NCBI GenBank assembly: GCA_050261415.1
Contig: JBLNDG010000143.1
Location: forward strand, 1-6,517
Length of the DNA: 6,517 bases
Source of the DNA: JBLNDG01 sp050261415
GTDB taxonomy: Bacteria; Bacillota; Clostridia; Lutisporales; Lutisporaceae
Reading direction: 5' to 3'
Numbering within the stretch: the first letter of the stretch is position 1; each line of letters begins with the position of its first letter. Shown here piece by piece: positions 4,952 to 6,517 of this stretch. The translations under genes and the position numbers were made by a program. The notes under the pieces were generated by a model that did no database searches, was not told the origin of the DNA, and saw only the letters and a list, made by a program, of their open reading frames with translations.

Positions 4952-6360
4952 AACATTTTTTGAATCTCTGCCATTGCCCTGTCGAGTTGAGGGTCTGCCT
5001 TTCCAATGGCTTCTGTAAATTTGTTCTGCAGCGTTTTGAGGTCATTTGCGTCCATATCCGCATCCTGTTTGAGGTTGTTGCCCTTCTGGAAGCTGAGCAC
5101 AGCGACTTTTGTACCTTCTCCGAATATACCGTCGGGATTCTTTATATCATATCCGAGAGCTTTAAGCCTTTGCTGCATTCCCAGTACGTCAAGCCCTATT
5201 ATTCCGCTTTTGAGTGTTCTGTCACCCTTTATGGGGGCGTATTCTCCTGTTGCTGCAGAATTAGCCGCTTTCACCTCTATATCAGGGGTCAGTCCTATTC
5301 CGTCGAGGGAGAAACCGCTTGGAGTCAGGTAATTCGCTATTGTTATTTTTATTCCGTCCTGACCATTGATTCTCATTGTGTTCTGAACGGTACCCTTGCC
5401 ATAAGTCTTTTCGCCGACAAGTATTCCGGTTTTTGAGTCTTTTATTGCTCCGGCCATTATCTCAGATGCTGATGCGCTTCCTCCGTCAACCAGAACAACC
5501 AGTTTGAACGGTGCTGCCTTGAGCTCCGAGCTGTAAGTGTCTACAATCTGATTCTTTACTTGTATCTTCACTATAGGCCCTTCCGGTATCAGAAGCTTGC
5601 ATACATCTACAACCTGGTCCAGAAGTCCTCCGGGATTGCCCCTGAGGTCAATGATTACACCCTTTACACCCTTTGCCTTAAACTCATCCACAGCCTTTTT
5701 TACATTAACGAATGTGTTTTCATTGAACTCTGTAATCCTTATATATCCGACATTGCCTTCCTTTATTTCATATTTAACCGGATTTATCTTTATTTGTTCC
5801 CTGACAAGTTCAAAATATTGTATGCCTTGTACTCCGTCGCGCCTGATGCCTATCTTTACTTTAGTGCCCGCCTCACCTCTGATAAGGCTTGCAGCTTTGT
5901 CAGAGTCATATCCCGATATATCCGTGCCATTCACTTCCAAAATCTTATCCCCGGTTTTCAGGCCCGCCTTATAAGCCGGTGTTCCTTCGATAGGTGCAAC
6001 TACTGTAATTCCATCTTCCTTTTTCTCAATTGTCACTCCGATACCTACTATTTCGCCGGTTATATCATTCATAAACTTGTCGTATTCTTCTGCGGTAAAA
6101 TAGGTGCTGTGAGGGTCCAGAACTTCAAACATTCCCTTAAGCGCACCTCTTATAAGGTCTTCATCCTTCACATCTTTATAGTAATTATCCTTTATTATCC
6201 CCATCATTGTCTCAATTTTTTGGGCTGCTTCCGACTTTGCTGTGTCACCTTCCCCGCCGGGTGTCGTAAATGTGAAAATATCATCTGCCGTAACCGTCAT
6301 AGTCAAAAGTATAAGTATCAATAACACCGGTAAAAAAACCTTGTATAATCTTTTCTTCAA
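4936..6360 (-). CDS. ctpA: Secreted C-terminal processing peptidase, S41 family, PDZ and peptidoglycan-binding domains
   Basis: This serine protease family cleaves proteins near their C-termini outside the membrane; in Gram-positives members act on cell-envelope or sporulation substrates. Residues 1-25 are a signal peptide or anchor (KKR, hydrophobic 9-20, then VTA before DD). An N-terminal helical segment follows, then a PDZ domain at about 100-178 (GIGVTIEKK, AGLKTGDKILEVNG). The S41 catalytic domain spans about 190-365, with YIRITEF, LRGNPGG and the catalytic dyad Ser297 (GSASASE) and Lys322 (YGKGTVQ), plus Gln326. Their spacing of 25 and 4 matches the E. coli Prc and B. subtilis CtpB pattern. 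A peptidoglycan-binding repeat occupies about 386-448. The start is TTG at 6360 with GGAGG 12 bases upstream, longer than usual; a TGA upstream leaves no other in-frame start. The last residues GNGR and the stop are encoded by the cassette's inverted repeat. The ctpA versus ctpB name is uncertain. Confidence 0.95.
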   Translation of the reverse strand: MKKRLYKVFLPVLLILILLTMTVTADDIFTFTTPGGEGDTAKSEAAQKIETMMGIIKDNYYKDVKDEDLIRGALKGMFEVLDPHSTYFTAEEYDKFMNDITGEIVGIGVTIEKKEDGITVVAPIEGTPAYKAGLKTGDKILEVNGTDISGYDSDKAASLIRGEAGTKVKIGIRRDGVQGIQYFELVREQIKINPVKYEIKEGNVGYIRITEFNENTFVNVKKAVDEFKAKGVKGVIIDLRGNPGGLLDQVVDVCKLLIPEGPIVKIQVKNQIVDTYSSELKAAPFKLVVLVDGGSASASEIMAGAIKDSKTGILVGEKTYGKGTVQNTMRINGQDGIKITIANYLTPSGFSLDGIGLTPDIEVKAANSAATGEYAPIKGDRTLKSGIIGLDVLGMQQRLKALGYDIKNPDGIFGEGTKVAVLSFQKGNNLKQDADMDANDLKTLQNKFTEAIGKADPQLDRAMAEIQKMLGNGR

Positions 6361-6411
6361 TTTATTCCACTTCCTCCATCAATTTTTATAGTACTGTAAA
6401 GTTACGGGTAA

Positions 6412-6447
6412 CACGGACCACACGGATGTTCCACGGATTTACACGGA
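6412..6447 (+). repeat. Four CACGGA direct repeats at helical-turn spacing in a gene-free stretch
   Basis: CACGGA starts at 6412, 6421, 6432 and 6442, intervals of 9, 11 and 10 bases, with variable filler between. On the minus strand the unit reads TCCGTG and a degenerate fifth unit CCCGTAA follows at 6408-6402. The array sits 52-87 bases upstream of the peptidase start. I find no gene in 6361-6517 and no convincing promoter; the rest is plain AT-rich sequence. Similar intergenic CACGGAT arrays are, from memory, dispersed in various bacterial genomes. Function is unknown. Confidence 0.75.
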
Positions 6448-6517
6448 GGATTCTGTTATACTTTTCGATACTTACGCAATCTATCAATATTCGATGCTTT
6501 TTCTGTTATCCATTCAT

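Noticed and set aside
4375..4957. Target-site duplication flanking the cassette
   Set aside because: The flanks (AATTAT on the left, AACATT on the right) do not match as a direct repeat, so no duplication is claimed.
5560..6324. A 254-codon open frame on the plus strand opposite the peptidase gene, with others opposite pyrG and the repeat protein
   Set aside because: They lie wholly antisense to strongly supported genes, lack ribosome sites and show composition typical of shadow frames (for example runs of Y, F, C and I).
6451..6509. Two copies of ATAACAGAA on the minus strand near the right window edge
   Set aside because: A 9-bp match 50 bases apart in AT-rich sequence with no further symmetry is within chance expectation.

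Overview
This AT-rich window looks chromosomal and probably comes from a low-GC Gram-positive bacterium, most likely in class Clostridia. The evidence is strong purine-rich Shine-Dalgarno sites, two genes starting with TTG, a C-terminal processing protease with a peptidoglycan-binding tail, and overall base use. The assignment is an inference; there is no rRNA or other marker gene.

Layout. A short coiled-coil gene built from FDxLEGR heptads (12-368, minus) and a long gene for a secreted six-domain repeat protein (520-2655, plus) diverge from a 151-bp AT-rich spacer. A bidirectional terminator hairpin (2666-2698) separates the repeat protein from the convergent pyrG, CTP synthase (2709-4322, minus, TTG start). 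Upstream of pyrG on the same strand are a four-helix-bundle gene of the S23/23S rRNA intervening-sequence-protein family (4435-4800, minus) and a secreted S41 C-terminal processing peptidase (4936-6360, minus, TTG start). The last 157 bases (6361-6517) hold no gene, only four CACGGA direct repeats about one helical turn apart.

The most interesting part is 4381-4951. The four-helix-bundle gene, with a good promoter of its own, lies between two near-perfect 29-bp terminal inverted repeats (25 of 29 matching). Both are made of the heptamer RGGCRAT. The result is a compact 571-bp cassette with no recognisable transposase. Its right end lies inside the 3' end of the protease gene and supplies that protein's last four residues and stop codon. 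Its left end is 58 bases from the pyrG start codon. An ORF of this family enclosed by complementary ends recalls the intervening sequences in some bacterial 23S rRNA genes, but here it sits between protein genes.

How the genes relate. PyrG makes CTP and the S41 protease acts outside the membrane. Their shared strand suggests an ancestral neighbour arrangement that the cassette interrupted, and the cassette promoter may now read into pyrG. The secreted repeat protein and the coiled-coil protein have no assigned function; both contain tandem repeats of the kind that change copy number.
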